Shown: one piece after another, positions 16,582-25,256 of the stretch
Layout: each line of letters begins with the position of its first letter
Numbering within the stretch: the stretch's first letter is position 1
Assembly: GCA_947628695.1 (NCBI GenBank)
Contig: CANRAV010000020.1
Coordinates: 1-35,158 of the forward strand
Reading direction: 5' to 3'
Source: an uncultured Clostridia bacterium
GTDB lineage: Bacteria > Bacillota > Clostridia > Oscillospirales > CAG-382
Length of the DNA: 35,158 nt
Position numbers and translations under genes: made by a program
The notes under the pieces: generated by a model
Seen by the model: only the letters and a program-made list of their open reading frames with translations
Told to the model about the DNA's origin: nothing
The model's database searches: none

Positions 16582-17211
16582 TTATTTGACAAGCTGCAAT
16601 ATTTCCTCCGGCGGCACAGCGCCGACACGAAGTATTTTCGCCTCGCCTGCAAGTGAGACTATGGTAGAAACCGTACCTACGGATGTTTTGCCTGCGTCTA
16701 TTATCGCGTCTACCCTGCCGTAAAGCTCTTTCACAACCTCTGACCCGTCGGAAAGCGAACCCTTGCCGGAAAGATTTGCGGAAGGGAGCGCCAAAGGCAC
16801 GCCGGAAAGCTTTAAAAGCATCATCGCTATGTCGTTTGCGGGTACGCGAATGCCTACTGTGTCAAGCCCCGCAGTTACCAAGCCCGGCACAGTTTCCCTT
16901 TTCGGCAGAACTATCGTAAGCGGACCGGGCATAAAGGTCTTAAAGAGAAGCTTTGCCCTGTCGTCAAAGACAGCGACCCTTTCAGCCGAGGGCAGATCCG
17001 CCACACAAACGCTAAGCGGCTTTACTGCAGGTCTGTTCTTTGCCGCATAAAGCTTTTCTACGGCCGAAACGTCAAGCGCATTTGCACCCAAGCCGTAAAC
17101 CGTTTCCGTCGGGAAGGCGACAAGGCCGCCTCTTTTTAAAATCCCGGCGCATATTTCGATACATTTCCTGTCCTTTTCTGCGTCTTCGACTTTAAATACT
17201 TCGGTTTTCAA
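16582..17211 (-). CDS. tsaC: Threonylcarbamoyl-AMP synthase
   Basis: The protein is 209 residues from TTG. The TsaC/Sua5 core is clear: GGLVAFPTETVYGLGANA, then AKNRPAVKPLSV (phosphate-binding KxR and KP), PGPLTIVLPKR, VGIRVPAND and LALPSANLSGKGS. It makes threonylcarbamoyl-AMP from Thr, bicarbonate and ATP, the donor for t6A at tRNA position 37. The chain lacks the extra C-terminal domain of Sua5. Start choice: ATG at 17217 and GTG at 17220 are also in frame, but AGGGG (17220-17224) is only 2 bases from the ATG and 8 from the TTG at 17211, and the promoter -10 (17236-17241) leaves almost no leader for the ATG. It heads a five-gene operon and lies next to trmO, which acts on the same nucleoside. 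Confidence 0.9.
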   Translation of the reverse strand: MKTEVFKVEDAEKDRKCIEICAGILKRGGLVAFPTETVYGLGANALDVSAVEKLYAAKNRPAVKPLSVCVADLPSAERVAVFDDRAKLLFKTFMPGPLTIVLPKRETVPGLVTAGLDTVGIRVPANDIAMMLLKLSGVPLALPSANLSGKGSLSDGSEVVKELYGRVDAIIDAGKTSVGTVSTIVSLAGEAKILRVGAVPPEEILQLVK

Positions 17212-17235
17212 TAACATCACCCCTGTGACATAGAC

Positions 17236-17241
17236 ATTATA
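17236..17241 (-). promoter_or_regulatory. Extended -10 promoter of the tsaC operon
   Basis: TATAAT on the minus strand (17236-17241) is preceded by TGC, an extended -10. A convincing -35 is missing (TAGATT-like at the expected place). Transcription should begin near 17229, which supports the TTG start. Confidence 0.6.
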
Positions 17242-17279
17242 GCATACAAAGCCGAAAAAATCTATATCTTTTATAAAAA

Positions 17280-17984
17280 TTAGCGTTCCTGCTGGATGTC
17301 CCCAATTTTAGCCACGTCGACAACCGTAAGCTTATCGCCAGAAACCTTGAACTTGATTTCAAAGTCCGAAAACGAAAAGCCGTAAACCCTAAGCGGGTCG
17401 TTTTGATAAGAAGGTCTCGGGTCGTTGGCAAGCAGTTTTTTAAGAGTTTCACGCTTTTCTACGGGAATTTCCGAAAGCAATAAAACCGGGAATTCCACAT
17501 CAAGAAGAGGCTTTTCAACCTCGTCGGTAAACCCACCGGTCGCCATTCCTATACAATCCGCATACGGCAAATACGGCTTTATATCGTATATAGGCGTTCC
17601 GTTCATCATGTCTGCGCCGGAAACGGTGAGAACAGCTCCTTTATTCTTTGAGATTTGCACCCCTTCAAGCTTTACGCAGGAAAGCCCAAGCGGATTAGGC
17701 CGAAATGGCGAACGGGTTGCGAATACGCCCACCCTTTTGTTGCCGCCGAGACGCGGAGGGCGGACAGTAGGCGACCACTTTTCCCTAACCGACTGCGAAA
17801 ACTGCCATATCAGCCAAAGGTGAGAAAACCCCTCTATCCCTCTGACAGCCGCTTCGTCCCTATACTCCGGCGTAAAAACAATTTCCGACTTAAGCTCGCT
17901 TAAAATGCCGCTTTGGCGCGGAATGCCGAACTTGCCCGTAAAATCGTTGTATATATGCGCTATAACGTGAATTTTGTGTTCCAT
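17280..17984 (-). CDS. trmO: tRNA (t6A37-N6) methyltransferase
   Basis: The protein is 234 residues. It carries the TrmO (formerly YaeB/TsaA-like) beta-barrel signature: HVIAHIYNDFTGKFGIPRQS at the start, GIEGFSHLWLIWQF, then FATRSPFRPNPLGLS, and PYLPYADCI. TrmO methylates t6A at position 37 of tRNA-Thr to make m6t6A with SAM. AGGAG (17991-17995) is 6 bases before the ATG. Its product's substrate depends on TsaC, encoded 69 bases further on but from its own promoter. The start lies only 19 bases downstream of a hairpin after guaB, so expression may come from readthrough. Confidence 0.88.
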   Translation of the reverse strand: MEHKIHVIAHIYNDFTGKFGIPRQSGILSELKSEIVFTPEYRDEAAVRGIEGFSHLWLIWQFSQSVREKWSPTVRPPRLGGNKRVGVFATRSPFRPNPLGLSCVKLEGVQISKNKGAVLTVSGADMMNGTPIYDIKPYLPYADCIGMATGGFTDEVEKPLLDVEFPVLLLSEIPVEKRETLKKLLANDPRPSYQNDPLRVYGFSFSDFEIKFKVSGDKLTVVDVAKIGDIQQER

Positions 17985-18002
17985 TAGAAGCTCCTAAAAA
18001 TT

Positions 18003-18029
18003 AAGCCGCAGGCGCAAAACCTGCGGTTT
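18003..18029 (-). terminator. Hairpin terminator after guaB, just before the trmO RBS
   Basis: The minus-strand transcript forms a stem from 18020-18029 with 18003-18012 (7 perfect G/C pairs, further A/U pairs), loop 7 bases, then TTAATTTTTAG. The T tract runs into the trmO ribosome site. I see no promoter between it and trmO, so it may only attenuate. Confidence 0.7.
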
Positions 18030-18034
18030 AAATT

Positions 18035-19537
18035 TTATTTAATGCCGGTGTTGGATTTAAGCATCACGTCGTGATAACCGCCTTCGACAATGCTTGTTGC
18101 GGAAACAAGCGTGATACGTGCGTTTTTCTGTAAATCAGGTATGTTTGTAACGCCGCAGTTGCACATTGTTGACTTGACCTTGTAAAGGCTTTTCGTCACG
18201 TTGTCCTTAAGGCTGCCGGCGTAGGTAACATAAGAGTCGACACCCTCTTCAAAGGAGAGGCCGGACTTGCCGCCAAGGTCGTACCTCTGCCAATTCCTTG
18301 CGCGGTTGCTTCCCTCGCCCCAGTACTCCTTGACGTATGTACCGTTGACAAACAGCTTTTCCGTAGGGCTCTCGTCAAACCGTGCAAAGTACCTGCCAAG
18401 CATCAAAAAGTCAGCCCCCATGGCAAGCGCCATTGTCATGTGATAATCGTGAACAATTCCGCCGTCCGAACAAATCGGTATATAAATGCCCGTGTCCCTG
18501 TAGTACTCGTCCCTTGCGGCCGCGACATCCTGCAAAGCCGTAGCCTGCCCTCTGCCGATGCCCTTCTGCTCACGCGTGATGCATATGGAACCGCCGCCTA
18601 TGCCGACCTTGACAAAATCGGCGCCTGCCTTGGCAAGGAACAAAAACCCGTCACGGTCAACGACGTTGCCGGCACCGACCTTGACGCTGTCCCCGTACTT
18701 AGCCCTTATAAAATCAAGCGTTTTCTTCTGCCAGCAGGAGTACCCCTCCGAAGAGTCGATACAAAGCACGTCTGCGCCGGCTTCGACTAAAGCGGGAACT
18801 CGCTTTTCATAGTCCAAAGTGTTGATACCGGCACCGACCATGTAGCGTTTGTTTTTGTCAAGCAGCTCAAAGGGATTTTCCTTGTGCTGGCTGTAATCCT
18901 TGCGGAATACAAGATACAAAAGTCTTCCGTCGTCGGAAATTATGGGAAGCTGGTTTATCTTATGCTCCCATATAATGTCGTTTGCCTCTTTCAGGGTGGT
19001 GCTTTCGGGTGCTGTGATAAGCTTTTCAAAGGGAGTCATAAACTCCGTCACCTTGGTTTCCGGATCCATTCGGCTGACCCTGTAATCACGGCTGGTTATA
19101 AGCCCCAAAAGCTTGCCGGAGGCGTTCCCATCGTCAGTAACGGCGATGGTATTGTGACCTGTACGCTGCACCTCCTCCAAAACGTCGGCAAGAGTTGCGT
19201 TCGGTGAAAGATTGCTGTCGCTAACCACAAAGCCTGCCTTGTAGTTCTTAACGCGTGCAACCATTGCTGCCTCGTCTTCAACCGTCTGAGAGCCGTATAT
19301 AAAGGATATGCCGCCCTCTTTCGCCAAGGCTATGGCCATGGTGTCGTTGGAAACGCTTTGCATTATAGCCGAAACCATGGGAATGTTTAGGTAAATGTCA
19401 GAGCTTTCACCCTTTTTGTACTTGACAAGCGGAGTACGCAAGGTGACGTTTGCTGGAATGCAGTCTTCGGAAGTATACCCGGGGACAAGCAGATACTCGC
19501 TGAAGGTATGCGAAGGCTCGCTGTAATAATATGCCAT
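18035..19537 (-). CDS. guaB: IMP dehydrogenase
   Basis: The protein is 500 residues. The catalytic barrel is interrupted by two CBS modules (about 105-220). The active-site loop reads [13 protein letters not shown] with catalytic Cys319; the Gly-Gly-Gly in place of the more common Gly-Pro-Gly is a variant. Other family marks are [29 protein letters not shown] and [11 protein letters not shown]. The flap region is present ([12 protein letters not shown]). It oxidises IMP to XMP with NAD in guanine nucleotide synthesis. The ATG follows GGGAGG. It sits 19 bases after glyA, so the two are probably cotranscribed, linking one-carbon and purine supply. Confidence 0.93.
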   Translation of the reverse strand: MAYYYSEPSHTFSEYLLVPGYTSEDCIPANVTLRTPLVKYKKGESSDIYLNIPMVSAIMQSVSNDTMAIALAKEGGISFIYGSQTVEDEAAMVARVKNYKAGFVVSDSNLSPNATLADVLEEVQRTGHNTIAVTDDGNASGKLLGLITSRDYRVSRMDPETKVTEFMTPFEKLITAPESTTLKEANDIIWEHKINQLPIISDDGRLLYLVFRKDYSQHKENPFELLDKNKRYMVGAGINTLDYEKRVPALVEAGADVLCIDSSEGYSCWQKKTLDFIRAKYGDSVKVGAGNVVDRDGFLFLAKAGADFVKVGIGGGSICITREQKGIGRGQATALQDVAAARDEYYRDTGIYIPICSDGGIVHDYHMTMALAMGADFLMLGRYFARFDESPTEKLFVNGTYVKEYWGEGSNRARNWQRYDLGGKSGLSFEEGVDSYVTYAGSLKDNVTKSLYKVKSTMCNCGVTNIPDLQKNARITLVSATSIVEGGYHDVMLKSNTGIK

Positions 19538-19556
19538 AATTCAACCTCCCGATGAA

Positions 19557-20792
19557 TTATTGATATATCGGATGTAACTTGCAAAGCTCTGTAACCTCTT
19601 CGGTCACACGCGCCCTGCTCTCTTCAAAGCGGTTTACAACGTCGTCTATAAACGAAGCTATCTTAACCATCTCCGCCTCTTTGAACCCGCGTGACGTCAC
19701 GGCGGGTGTGCCTATGCGAAGGCCGCTTGTTACGGTGGGCTTTTGAGGGTCGTTGGGTACGGAATTTTTGTTTGCAGTAATGTGCACCTCGTCAAGGCGA
19801 ACCTCAAGCTCTTTTCCCGTAATTTCCCTGCCCCTTAAGTCGAGAAGCATAAGATGGTTGTCCGTTCCGCCGGTCACGAGGTTAAAGCCGCGCTTAAGCA
19901 GTTCGTCGGAAAGAACGGCTGCGTTTTTCACAATCTGCTTCTGATAAGCCTTAAAGCCGTCGGTAAGCGCTTCTCCGAAGGCAACGCCCTTCGCCGCGAT
20001 AACGTGCATAAGCGGGCCGCCCTGCGTACCGGGGAATATAGCCTTGTCGATCTTTTTTGCGTGTTCCTCCTTGCAAAGGATAAGGCCGCCGCGAGGGCCG
20101 CGAAGGGTCTTGTGCGTGGTCGTGGTTACAACGTCTGCATACGGCACGGGAGAGGGATGAAGCCCGGCGGCAACAAGCCCGGCGATATGCGCCATGTCGA
20201 CCATAAGCACGGCGCCGACCTCGTCTGCAATTTCCCTGCACTTGGCGAAATCTATAATACGCGGATAGGCGCTTGCACCGGCAAGCAGAAGCTTCGGCTT
20301 ATGCTTTAAAGCCAGCTCATACATAGCGTTGTAATCTATCCTGCCGGTCTCATCGTTTAAACCGTAGGGAACGATGTTAAAATACTTGCCGGAGATATTG
20401 ACGGGAGAACCGTGCGAAAGGTGGCCGCCGTGTGCAAGGCTCATCGAAAGCACTGTGTCGCCCGGCTGCAAAAAAGCAAAGAATGCCGCAAGGTTGGCAT
20501 TTGCGCCGCTGTGAGGCTGCACGTTTGCATGCTCTGCCCCGAAAAGCTTTTTAGCGCGCTGTCTTGCTATTTCTTCAACCTTGTCGACATACTGACAGCC
20601 GCCGTAATACCTCGCTGCGGGATACCCTTCGGCATATTTGTTTGTCAAAACCGTACCGGCAGCCAGAAGCACCGCCTTTGACACGATGTTTTCAGAGGCA
20701 ATAAGCTCTATATTGTGCTGCTGCCTTTCAAATTCCTCTTCACATGCCGCAAAAATCTCCGGATCAAAATCTTTCAACTCGTCAAAAAACAT
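19557..20792 (-). CDS. glyA: Serine hydroxymethyltransferase
   Basis: The protein is 411 residues. Pyridoxal phosphate is held by Lys228 in [14 protein letters not shown]. Other signatures are [38 protein letters not shown] and [17 protein letters not shown]. It converts serine to glycine, charging tetrahydrofolate with a one-carbon unit. GGAGG lies 6 bases before the ATG at 20792; the TTG at 20795 is too close. Promoter and leader are described separately. guaB follows directly. Confidence 0.97.
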   Translation of the reverse strand: MFFDELKDFDPEIFAACEEEFERQQHNIELIASENIVSKAVLLAAGTVLTNKYAEGYPAARYYGGCQYVDKVEEIARQRAKKLFGAEHANVQPHSGANANLAAFFAFLQPGDTVLSMSLAHGGHLSHGSPVNISGKYFNIVPYGLNDETGRIDYNAMYELALKHKPKLLLAGASAYPRIIDFAKCREIADEVGAVLMVDMAHIAGLVAAGLHPSPVPYADVVTTTTHKTLRGPRGGLILCKEEHAKKIDKAIFPGTQGGPLMHVIAAKGVAFGEALTDGFKAYQKQIVKNAAVLSDELLKRGFNLVTGGTDNHLMLLDLRGREITGKELEVRLDEVHITANKNSVPNDPQKPTVTSGLRIGTPAVTSRGFKEAEMVKIASFIDDVVNRFEESRARVTEEVTELCKLHPIYQ

Positions 20793-20855
20793 CAAATACC
20801 TCCGCGAAAACAGGCGGCAAATGCAGAACCGCCGACCTTTTAAGTGGTTTTTATA

Positions 20856-20884
20856 ATTTTAACACATAAGGCGCCATAAGTCAA
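20856..20884 (-). promoter_or_regulatory. Sigma-A promoter of glyA-guaB
   Basis: TTGACT (20879-20884) and TAAAAT (20856-20861) on the minus strand, spacer 17. The leader is about 57 bases and contains a GGCGG...CCGCC hairpin about 20 bases before the ribosome site. I do not see a match to the ZTP, THF or glycine riboswitch consensus. Confidence 0.7.
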
Positions 20885-20903
20885 CCGATTTTAAAGGTTC
20901 TAA

Positions 20904-20930
20904 GTTTAAATGTTTGCGCACAATTTAAAC
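20904..20930. repeat. Inverted repeat GTTTAAAT/ATTTAAAC upstream of glyA
   Basis: GTTTAAAT (20904-20911) and ATTTAAAC (20923-20930) are a perfect 8-base inverted repeat around 11 bases. The centre is 33 bases upstream of the glyA -35. It could be an operator or a weak terminator for the preceding MMPL gene, which ends at 21005. The rest of 20931-21004 shows nothing I can call. Confidence 0.4.
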
Positions 20931-21004
20931 CTTAATTTTGTTTATAACTGCCAACTGCTTAAAACCGGGTTTGCCTTTAAACGCCGGCTGCAAAAGCCCC
21001 ATTC

Positions 21005-24000
21005 CTATTCCTCGTCGTACAGCCCGAACAGCTTTAGTATCTTTTGCCAAAGAGAAAGCTTCTTTTTCGGTGCTTCTTCCGGCAGGGCGGGGTTTACGGT
21101 AGAAACGCCGTCGGTCTTTATAACGAACTGAACGCTCTTTATGTTTGTATTTTTCTCCGAAACAAAGGACTTGGGTTCGGAATTATCTCCGGTGAAAGAC
21201 GAAATAACGTCGTCTATTTTCTCGGATACCGTGCCGCTCATACCTGTAACCTGATTTCTCAGCGTCGTAAGCCCGAATTTAAGCGTGTCGGAGCCGCTGT
21301 AAAGGGTCGAGATGCCGCTGTAAAGCGTGTCTGTACCGTCTTTAAGCGTCTGACTGCCGGATTTGAGAGAAGCTGTACCCGTGCAAAGGGCTGCTGCCCC
21401 TTCGGCCAAGGAGCCGGCTCCTGCATTCAGGCTGTCTATCCCGGATTTTAAAGCAATGCTTCCCGCTGATAAAGACGCAGATCCGGAAGATATTTGTGAG
21501 AACCCCGAGACAAGCTCCGACACTCCGGCGGTGTAGGCGTTTAGCCCTTCGTCAAGCTTTTCATACTCGGAATTGAGAGTTCCTATTGCAGCCGACAGCT
21601 CGCCTACCTTTTCGGAAAGACCGTTTAAGGTCGCAATAAGCAGGGAGATCGAAGTATTAAAGGCGTTGTAACCGGTTTGCAGGGTCTTTGCAGCGGAAAA
21701 CAAGGAGCCTGCGTTATTGCCTATGCTGTTAAGATACGCCTTTGTACCGCTTATGGCGGTGTTGTTGGTGCTTAAAAGAGAGGCGGCCTTTTTTAAGGTC
21801 TCTATACTGCTTTCTAAGTAGGATGTATCTCCTCCTGCGGCCTTGATTTCTTCAAGCTTGGAATTCAGGGTGTTTATCTCGGCCTGTATTTCCGATACGG
21901 CAGACGCGTTGTCGCTTTTGAGCTTGTCGATGTCAAGCCCGTTTTGCAGCATTGCGGCTTTGAAGCTGTCAAAGCTTAAGGCAGAATCAAGCGCAGAGAT
22001 ACCGCTTACAAGCGAATCAATACCCGATTTAATATTTGAAGAAGCAGTTTTAAGCGCGTTCAATGCGTCGGTAGATGCATCTACACCGTCCAGCGCGCTT
22101 TTTATTTCACCGAGGGCGGCTTTGACGGAAGCCGAGCCGCTTGTTAAATCTGCAGAGTTTGCGTCCAGCGTTTCAAGTGCGGTTTTCATCTGTTGGATAC
22201 CGTCGTCAAGGGCCTTCGCCCCGCTTTCAAGTGACGCAGCACCTAAGGCGGCCTCGGCGGTACCGCTAAGCAGCGCGTCCGCACCGTTTTTCAACTGCAC
22301 AGCGCCGTCGTCAAGCGCATATGCAGCGTTTACTATATCCCCGACACCGCCCAAAAGCGCACTCTCTACACTGCTTTTAAGGCTAAAAATACCGTCTTTA
22401 AGTTCGCCTGCTCCGTCGTCAAGCAGTCCTACGGCGTTTTCAAGTTCGCCGACGCTTTCCGTAAGCTCCGAGGAGTCAATATCAACCTTCAAGTTAAGCG
22501 GAATGCCGTTGATAGAAAAGCCAGCCGTTTCAAAATCCGTGACGTTTGCCGTGATTTCCGTTTCAATTCCTTTGCCGGGCAGGATTGTGTACGTAAGCTG
22601 TTTGCTTTTTCCCACGTTGGCAAGTGTGGCGTCATCCGCCTTTATGTCCTTGCATTTGTCGGTATCAAGAGAGACGGAGGCCTGAAGAGCGTAGTTTTTA
22701 AAAAAGTCGCCCTTGTACACGTCGTTTTTGCTTATTTTGAGGGCAATTTTAAGAAAACCGCTTCTGCCTGCCAGCTCGTCGGCTGTAAGCTCTGCGCCGT
22801 CAAGAAAGTATTTTATTTCAATTTTCCAGGGCATAACGTCGCTTGAAAGCTTGCCCTCGCAATACACTTTGCCGGCCTTTGCATCTATTTCAAGCTTGCC
22901 GCCGGAATATTTTATACCGTTGTCCGTCGTCATGGTGCGAAGGCTTGTGTAGTCGCCGAAGTCAACTATTGTGCTGTCCTCGGAAAGCTCGTATATATTT
23001 ACAACGTTTATTTCTTTGACCGATCCGTCGGCACCGAGGCTTACGTATACGACTTCTTCCTTCGGCGTGTTTTCGGAAGCCGCCTCTGCGCGTGCCGGAA
23101 ATACCGCAGCAACAAGCAAGGCCGACAAAGCAAATGCCAATGCTCTTTTTGCTGTCTTACCGCCTTTTTTCATTGCGTCATTCCCCCTAACCTTTGTCTT
23201 TTCTGATTTTTCTTTTTTCCCTACAACAAACCTGTCAAACAGCATGAGAAGTCCCGGAAGGACAAGCATCACTATCAGAAGCGAGCATATGCCGCCCCTT
23301 CCTATAAGCACACCAAGCTGACTGAGCAGCTCGTTGCTGGAAATACCGCCAAGCAGCAACCCGACCACAGTAAGTGCGCTTCCGGACGTGAAAATGGAAA
23401 CCGTAACGTCGGCAACCGTCTGCGAAGCGGCCGCTTTCTTTTCAAGCATGCGCCTGTTTTCTCTGTACCTGTCGGTCATAAGTATCGCGTAATCGACGGT
23501 AGCGCCAAGCTGGATTGTGCTGATTATCAGATACGCTATGTAGAATATCGTCTGATCTCTGAAATAAGGTATCGCAAGGTTTATCCATATTGCGGTTTCT
23601 ATTGACGCAACGAGAAGAACCGGAAGCAGGAAAGAACGCAGCATTACAAGAAGTATTAAGAACACCGCAGCTATTGCAAGCAGGTTGACCTTAAGCATGT
23701 CCGAGGTCACCGTGTGCATAAGGTCATAGGTGCTTACGCCTTCACCGGCAAGGTAAAAGCTTCCCGGATAATAATTGTTTGCCGTTTCCCGAACCTGCTC
23801 GACAAGCGAAAAGGCTTCATCCCCCTCATAAGGCACTGCAGCGGTTATAACCAGGCGTGAATAATGCTCCGACTCAAGCATCGACAGGGTGTCAGAATCA
23901 AGATATTCCGGGGGGATTTCCGCGCCGACTGTATCGACATATGAAATTATCCCGGTAACTTGCTTTTTAGACTTCAATTCGTCGGAAAGCTCTTTTTGCC

Positions 24001-25243
24001 TTGCGGTGTCGCCCTTCGGCACAAGAAGAACGTAGGTGTCGCTTTCTCCGAAAACCTCGCGTATTTCGGCAGTATCTGTGCCTAACTGCGTCTCCGGCCC
24101 GAATATGTGCGACGACCCGAAGTAATAGCTGTTTGCATTGGAAGCGAGATAAACGGGCGCAACCGTAAGCACGAAGACAGCCACCATCGGGAGGGTTATT
24201 TTGCATATACCCGAACCGAATTTGTTAAGCCTCGGAACAAACGAACGGTGCCTTGTCTTATCTGTAAGCTTATAGGTTATAAGAATAAAAGACGGCATAA
24301 ACAAAAACACCGTAATAAGACTTATAACAACGCCCTTTGCAAGCGCAAGGCCGAGATCCGGGCCTATTCTGAACCGCATCAAAACAAGCGCCAGGAAGCC
24401 TATAACGGTTGTAAGGCCGCTTGAAACAATGGATGTCGCAGACTTGCAAAGCGCATCGACCATAGCGCTGTACGGGCTGCCTGCTTCCGCCCTGCACTCT
24501 TCAAACCTGTGAATCAAAAAGACAGAGTAGTCAAGCGACACGGCAAGCTGTAAAATACTGCAGGCCGCATTGGTTACAAAGGATATTTCCCCAAATATAA
24601 GGTTTGTGCCGGAGTTTATGACGATAGCAACGCCAAGCCCGCCAAGCACCAGAAACGGCTCTGTCCACGAGCGCGTGGTAAGCAAAAGCACAACAAGTAC
24701 AAAAACCACCGCTATTATCGCAATTATGCGTATTTCCGCCACGGTGTTCTCCATTGCATCTGCTGTGGAAACAGCGCTGCCGGACATGGCGCCTTTGTCG
24801 CCGACTATGGCGCGTATTTCCGGCACAGCCGTTATGCGGCTTTCAGATGCTATGGTCACGCTAAAAAGCGCAGTGCCGTCTTTGTAATAGCTTTCGACAG
24901 TTTCACTGTCCTGCATTGAAAGCGGAACCGTTATGTCAATAGAATCGTCAAGCCAGGAAACGCCCGTAACGCCGTGAACCGCTTTGATGCGTTCTTTGTA
25001 TTCAAGCGCTTCCGGAACCGACACGTCCCTTATCATAACGCGCGCGTTGGGTATCCCGCCACCGAATTCGCTTTGCATAACCTCTATCGAAACCGTAGAG
25101 CTGCTGTCCTTCGGCAGATAGTCATTCATGTCATAGTTTACGGCAACGAAGTTTCTTGCAAAAAGGCACACGGCAAACAGGACGATAAATACAAAGAATA
25201 TCGCCCTGCGGTGCTTGACTATCCATGTATAAAAACGCCTCAT
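21005..25243 (-). CDS. MMPL/RND transporter fused to secreted coiled-coil protein
   Basis: One open frame of 1412 codons. Residues 1-690 form an MMPL-type RND transporter: an N-terminal helix, two large extracellular loops and two bundles of helices, with family pieces such as LAVSLDYSVFLIHRFEE and QLGATVDYAILMTDRYRENR. From Met691 a second protein begins: MKKGGKTAKRALAFALSALL followed by VAAVFPARAEA looks like a signal peptide with an AEA cleavage site. Its 722 residues include a beta-rich part (about 720-920) and long heptad-like repeats rich in L-x-x-G-x-x-x-L, as in the YhgE/Pip group. The C-terminus (KKKLSLWQKILKLFGLYDEE) has no membrane helix. In related bacteria these are usually two genes. 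Transport substrate is unknown. The ATG follows AGAGGG, 13 bases after radC. Confidence 0.8.
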   Translation of the reverse strand: MRRFYTWIVKHRRAIFFVFIVLFAVCLFARNFVAVNYDMNDYLPKDSSSTVSIEVMQSEFGGGIPNARVMIRDVSVPEALEYKERIKAVHGVTGVSWLDDSIDITVPLSMQDSETVESYYKDGTALFSVTIASESRITAVPEIRAIVGDKGAMSGSAVSTADAMENTVAEIRIIAIIAVVFVLVVLLLTTRSWTEPFLVLGGLGVAIVINSGTNLIFGEISFVTNAACSILQLAVSLDYSVFLIHRFEECRAEAGSPYSAMVDALCKSATSIVSSGLTTVIGFLALVLMRFRIGPDLGLALAKGVVISLITVFLFMPSFILITYKLTDKTRHRSFVPRLNKFGSGICKITLPMVAVFVLTVAPVYLASNANSYYFGSSHIFGPETQLGTDTAEIREVFGESDTYVLLVPKGDTARQKELSDELKSKKQVTGIISYVDTVGAEIPPEYLDSDTLSMLESEHYSRLVITAAVPYEGDEAFSLVEQVRETANNYYPGSFYLAGEGVSTYDLMHTVTSDMLKVNLLAIAAVFLILLVMLRSFLLPVLLVASIETAIWINLAIPYFRDQTIFYIAYLIISTIQLGATVDYAILMTDRYRENRRMLEKKAAASQTVADVTVSIFTSGSALTVVGLLLGGISSNELLSQLGVLIGRGGICSLLIVMLVLPGLLMLFDRFVVGKKEKSEKTKVRGNDAMKKGGKTAKRALAFALSALLVAAVFPARAEAASENTPKEEVVYVSLGADGSVKEINVVNIYELSEDSTIVDFGDYTSLRTMTTDNGIKYSGGKLEIDAKAGKVYCEGKLSSDVMPWKIEIKYFLDGAELTADELAGRSGFLKIALKISKNDVYKGDFFKNYALQASVSLDTDKCKDIKADDATLANVGKSKQLTYTILPGKGIETEITANVTDFETAGFSINGIPLNLKVDIDSSELTESVGELENAVGLLDDGAGELKDGIFSLKSSVESALLGGVGDIVNAAYALDDGAVQLKNGADALLSGTAEAALGAASLESGAKALDDGIQQMKTALETLDANSADLTSGSASVKAALGEIKSALDGVDASTDALNALKTASSNIKSGIDSLVSGISALDSALSFDSFKAAMLQNGLDIDKLKSDNASAVSEIQAEINTLNSKLEEIKAAGGDTSYLESSIETLKKAASLLSTNNTAISGTKAYLNSIGNNAGSLFSAAKTLQTGYNAFNTSISLLIATLNGLSEKVGELSAAIGTLNSEYEKLDEGLNAYTAGVSELVSGFSQISSGSASLSAGSIALKSGIDSLNAGAGSLAEGAAALCTGTASLKSGSQTLKDGTDTLYSGISTLYSGSDTLKFGLTTLRNQVTGMSGTVSEKIDDVISSFTGDNSEPKSFVSEKNTNIKSVQFVIKTDGVSTVNPALPEEAPKKKLSLWQKILKLFGLYDEE
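23171..23188 (-). promoter_or_regulatory. Internal RBS and ATG inside the MMPL fusion frame
   Basis: On the minus strand AGGGGGA (23182-23188) is 8 bases before ATG (23171-23173), which encodes Met691, the first residue of the signal-peptide-like stretch. In the +1 frame TGA overlaps this ATG as ATGA, the usual junction of two coupled genes. Translation of a separate 722-residue secreted protein from here is likely. Confidence 0.65.
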
Positions 25244-25256
25244 GCCCTGCCCTCTT

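Noticed and set aside
20796-20850. ZTP, THF or glycine riboswitch in the glyA leader
   Set aside because: The leader is only about 57 bases and lacks the conserved GGGUCG...CUGGC or other family motifs; only a short hairpin is seen.
21843-22685. A 280-codon plus-strand frame opposite the coiled-coil part of the MMPL fusion
   Set aside because: It is Ser/Ala-rich low-complexity sequence, as expected from the complement of the L/A/S/G repeats, and has no ribosome site or promoter.
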